Assembly: GCA_028281445.1 (NCBI GenBank)
Contig: JANQJW010000131.1
Location: 46,313 to 110,312, forward strand
Length of the DNA stretch: 64,000 nt
Source: Planctomycetota bacterium
GTDB lineage: Bacteria > Planctomycetota > PLA2 > JAEUHO01
Direction: 5' to 3'
In this document: in pieces, positions 61,351-64,000 of the stretch
Layout: each line of letters begins with the position of its first letter
Position numbering within the stretch: the stretch's first letter is position 1
Made by a program: the position numbers and the translations under genes
Notes under the pieces: generated by a model
Told to the model about the DNA's origin: nothing
Databases searched by the model: none
The model's input: only the letters and a program-made list of their open reading frames with translations

Positions 61351-61782
61351 TCACTCCTCCAGCGGAACCAGCGCCAGTAGCTCGTAGACCAGTTGCTTGT
61401 GGGGCCCTCGCGGCATGTGGGCGGAGAAGGCGTTCGAGCGCTGCCCATCCGCCAGTCCCACGCGCGCCATGCGCCCGTCTCGAACCGGCGCACTCTGGTC
61501 GCGCAGATCCCAGGCCGAAACGGCCTCGATCGTCTCGCACAGCCGGGCGACCTGCTCGTCCGTCAGCGCGACCTCACATCGGATCGGGCTGCCGCGGCGC
61601 GGGCGACGGACGCGGGTTGCCTTCGCCGCGTCCGTCTTGACGATCACCTCGACATCGTCGTCTCCGCCATGAGGCCAGTAGTGCATGTGCAGGATCGCGA
61701 CCAGCTCCAAGCCGGGGCCCCACGCCTTGACGTACCGCCGAACGCGATGAGCGACGTTCTGATCTACGCGGTCAGACGGCAT
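61351..61782 (-). CDS. Hypothetical protein
   Basis: Unrecognised protein of 143 residues without signal peptide. It is predicted to form a small alpha/beta domain (VAILHMHYWPHGGDDDVEVI, then LTDEQVARLCETIEAVSAWD). TAGCTT lies 8 bases before the ATG. It is convergent with the SUKH gene. Confidence 0.55.
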   Translation of the reverse strand: MPSDRVDQNVAHRVRRYVKAWGPGLELVAILHMHYWPHGGDDDVEVIVKTDAAKATRVRRPRRGSPIRCEVALTDEQVARLCETIEAVSAWDLRDQSAPVRDGRMARVGLADGQRSNAFSAHMPRGPHKQLVYELLALVPLEE

Positions 61783-61797
61783 GCGGCGACAAGCTAG

Positions 61798-63483
61798 CTA
61801 CCGGGTCTTCTTCGTGATGTCGAAGGACGCGATCACGCTCTGCCACTCCGGGTCGTCATCGGGAAGGTCACCCGTCTCGTAGATCGCGATCTCGAGGGTC
61901 ATCTGAGCCTTGACCGCCTTCACGAAGAACGCACGCCGACGCTCGGGCCCCTTGGCGCCTTCGTACTCGACGACGTACTCGATGCCTGCAGGCAGGCGGT
62001 CGTTGAGCCGCGTCCGCTTCGGCTTCCGGGTCTTGCGGACCTTGCGAGGATTGTCCCCCTCCGCGAGGCTTTCCAGCAGCCTGTCCATGCTGCGCCCCGC
62101 CAGGCCCTTGACGTTGTCGCCGCCCACGTCCCTCACGCTGCCATGCGCGCCGTAGACCCGAGTCCACGAATAGGAGCGCACCACGACCCTGCGCGAGCAG
62201 CGGCGCCTTTCGAAGTCCTGCTCGAACTCGCTGCCCGTCCCGCTCCAGTGCGGCGTGATCGGAAGCGCATAGGCGAGCAGGTTCGAGGCCGCCTTGCGTG
62301 ACTTCGACAAGTAGTCCCGGTTGATGTCCAACTTTGCGATGCGTGCCACCGAGATCATCTTGTTCCAGGTGTGCTTGTCCGCCTTGCGCGCACGCTTCTT
62401 CGTAGAAAGCGGAGCGAAGACATCGAAGTAGCCGCGGAACGCCGCCTGCATCCGCTTGCGATCGCGAGCCTCGAAGACCTCGCCTTGCCACTTGTAGCTG
62501 GCCGCCACGGCACGCCGCAGCGGCGAGCTGGATATCCCCGCCGTGATGATGCGCTGGCAGACACGAGCGGCGTGATCGGCGAGTGCGAGAAGCGGAGCGT
62601 CGTCCGCCTTCCCGGCTTCCTCGAGAACAGAGAGGGCGAATGGAGGCCCGGTCTTCTTCGATGCCTTGCTCTTGCGCACGGCCGCGGCCTCGAGGATGTA
62701 GTCCGCAGCAGTCGTCCAGTACCGCGCCTGGACGGCGGTCTCGTGTCGTGCCAACCCGATGCGAGCCCGCGCGAGATTGGCCTGCCACATGGCGACCTTG
62801 GAGGCGAGGAGCTTGGGGGCGGTCTTCTTCGCTGCGGTCGCAACCTCTACGACCCAGTTCGCCATGGTGATGGCCGTGTCGCCGTCGCGCCCCGCAAGGC
62901 CCGCTTGTTCAGCGAGCAGCGCGGCCGTGACTGTGCGCACGGCCTCCGGGTCCTTCGCGAGCGCGGCAGCCGTGGCCTTGGCCCAATCCGAGCCTTCCGC
63001 CACTGCAGAGATGAACGCCGGCGTTTCCGGCGCCGATAGCACATCGATCATCTGCTTCGCAGACAGCGGTTTGCCGGGTGTCGGCTCCGGCGCGCTCGGC
63101 TTCCACTCCGGTTCAGCCGGCGGCGACGGTTCCGTGGGCGGTGGCGTGGGCTTGGGTTCCGGTTTGGGTTTCGGTGCTTGCCCCGGCAGATGGAAGGACC
63201 CGAGCTCGTGGACGAGCGTCTCGCCCGCCTTCACGGTGATGCGGGCCTCCAACGGCGCGAAGAGAGACCGCTCGGCCTTGAGCACGCGCTCGCCCGCGCG
63301 GACGCGATCGACCAGGAGACCACCGCGCGCCGTGACACCAACGAACCTGCCGTCGATGAAGATCCGCACGCGACGGGGTCCCTTGACTTGGACCTTTCCG
63401 TACCCGTCCTCCGCAGCAACCTGTCCAGGCCACGCCAGGAGCACCGCCAGAACGGGAATTGCGATTCGCCGCCAAGGCATCAT
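61798..63483 (-). CDS. Secreted PEGA-like protein with Pro-rich linker
   Basis: Exported protein of 561 residues with signal peptide (about 1-24). A PEGA-like surface domain (about 28-95, VRIFIDGRFVGVTARGGLL) is followed by a Pro/Lys/Glu linker (PKPKPEPKPTPPPTEPSPP), then a large helical domain (about 130-380) and a C-terminal beta part. ATG 63483 follows ribosome site GGAGG. It may sit in the envelope; function unknown. Confidence 0.7.
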   Translation of the reverse strand: MMPWRRIAIPVLAVLLAWPGQVAAEDGYGKVQVKGPRRVRIFIDGRFVGVTARGGLLVDRVRAGERVLKAERSLFAPLEARITVKAGETLVHELGSFHLPGQAPKPKPEPKPTPPPTEPSPPAEPEWKPSAPEPTPGKPLSAKQMIDVLSAPETPAFISAVAEGSDWAKATAAALAKDPEAVRTVTAALLAEQAGLAGRDGDTAITMANWVVEVATAAKKTAPKLLASKVAMWQANLARARIGLARHETAVQARYWTTAADYILEAAAVRKSKASKKTGPPFALSVLEEAGKADDAPLLALADHAARVCQRIITAGISSSPLRRAVAASYKWQGEVFEARDRKRMQAAFRGYFDVFAPLSTKKRARKADKHTWNKMISVARIAKLDINRDYLSKSRKAASNLLAYALPITPHWSGTGSEFEQDFERRRCSRRVVVRSYSWTRVYGAHGSVRDVGGDNVKGLAGRSMDRLLESLAEGDNPRKVRKTRKPKRTRLNDRLPAGIEYVVEYEGAKGPERRRAFFVKAVKAQMTLEIAIYETGDLPDDDPEWQSVIASFDITKKTR

Positions 63484-63572
63484 CACAACACCTCCTCACA
63501 TCACCAGGAACACCCTACCGGCCGAGCAAGGGCGAGAGCCAGCGATGAGAGGGAATTGTCGTTCGGTGGGGC

Positions 63573-63935
63573 TTATCCCCCAACGGCGACGGGCGAAAGA
63601 AAGGCATGCATCGCCATGCATCCAGACACGCTCGTCTTGTCGGTCGACAGATCCAAGGCGGCTTCGTCAAGGGTCATCGCCCAGGGGCTGTAGCCGAGGT
63701 GCTGCGCGAGCTCGATCACTTCGATGACCAGCTCCTGCCAGCGGCCCGTGTGGTGCGTAGCGAACGAGGCGTTGTAGTACTGGTCCGGGTGGCGCTCCAT
63801 GCCCAGGCCTCGGGCGGTCGCAGGCAGGCGATCGAGCACCTGCGACACGACGCGTTCCGCCTTCTGCGCTGAACGGGCGTCGATGTTCAAGCGCCAACGA
63901 CATGACCTGCCCCCGATGAGTGTGCCACCTGGCAA
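63573..63935 (-). CDS. Hypothetical protein near right edge
   Basis: Protein of up to 120 residues. The part RHPDQYYNASFATHHTGRWQ and ELVIEVIELAQHLGYSPW is protein-like; no family is recognised. The start is uncertain: TTG 63935 sits one base after the stop of the upstream gene, TTG 63889 is another choice. A role tied to the cut gene next to it is possible. Confidence 0.5.
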   Translation of the reverse strand: MPGGTLIGGRSCRWRLNIDARSAQKAERVVSQVLDRLPATARGLGMERHPDQYYNASFATHHTGRWQELVIEVIELAQHLGYSPWAMTLDEAALDLSTDKTSVSGCMAMHAFLSPVAVGG

Positions 63936-63936
63936 C

Positions 63937-64000
63937 TCACAAAGCGGCGCGTACCGCCACGTCTTTCGGTAGCCAAGCCTGCGGGGCTGGAGGCTTGTAG
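63937..64000 (-). CDS. C-terminus of a gene cut by the right edge
   Basis: Only the last 20 codons are visible, on the minus strand, reading YKPPAPQAWLPKDVAVRAAL to TGA 63937-63939. Composition is protein-like. No function can be given. Confidence 0.35.
   Translation of the reverse strand, partial: YKPPAPQAWLPKDVAVRAAL

Noticed and set aside
63120..63180. Short tandem repeats rich in GGTTCC/GGTTTG as a possible repeat array
   Set aside because: They encode the Pro/Lys/Glu linker of the PEGA-like protein; no spaced direct repeats as in CRISPR.

Overview
The window is about 64 kb of GC-rich bacterial chromosome, densely packed with short intergenic gaps. No rRNA, tRNA, CRISPR array, insertion sequence or prophage is visible. 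The gene content suggests a planctomycete or a close relative. Evidence for this is two sigma-factor/transmembrane Ser/Thr kinase pairs, one of them with the compact sigma type that is abundant in Planctomycetota, plus many lipoproteins and secreted beta-propellers and c-type haem proteins with planctomycete-like layouts. This assignment is an inference from family content and no marker gene settles it.

Layout. 0-2.3 kb: a kinase (cut by the left edge) divergent from an ECF-like sigma factor, then a HIT hydrolase. 2.3-9.6 kb: an MscS channel, secreted CAP and coiled-coil proteins, an acetyltransferase, a secreted HExxH protein, CheR and a royal-jelly-type propeller lipoprotein. 9.6-17.5 kb: redox and small-molecule enzymes. 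These include a peroxiredoxin-like selenoprotein with an in-frame TGA and a downstream SECIS-like hairpin, a nitroreductase, a SixA-like/Nudix fusion, DinB, an aldo-keto reductase, and an SDR-AraC-metallohydrolase operon. 17.5-24.9 kb: a tightly coupled five-gene operon on the minus strand, SWIM zinc finger - DUF5691 - MoxR ATPase - DUF5682 - VWA. It is conserved elsewhere but its function is not known. 25-34.9 kb: a decayed stretch, a TetR/cytochrome pair with a likely shared operator, small enzymes, a HEAT-like lipoprotein, a tandem thioredoxin-fold protein divergent from an HxlR regulator, and an MDR oxidoreductase.

35-43 kb: a lipoprotein divergent from a sigma factor, then a kinase with a TPR ectodomain and a frameshifted TPR-CHAT gene. 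A promoter-like element occurs in front of this sigma factor and of two lipoprotein genes. 43-51.4 kb: phosphoesterase, methyltransferase, a split beta-propeller, a Sel1/PEBP fusion, ankyrin, DUF2199 and a His-rich metal-binding protein. 51.4-59.7 kb: an SDR, a 26-residue Cys/Lys-rich peptide behind a Fur-box-like palindrome, bifunctional FtcD, a large di-haem propeller lipoprotein, and an overlapping Thg1-like polymerase/P-loop kinase pair that looks like an RNA-end repair module. 59.8-64 kb: a SUKH/HEAT-like protein, unknowns, and a gene cut by the right edge.

Two window-wide features stand out. Many genes have a TAnnnT hexamer 6-8 bases before the start codon and no ribosome binding site, which predicts leaderless mRNAs. 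Several convergent pairs overlap through their stop codons in a shared CTAG or TTAG.
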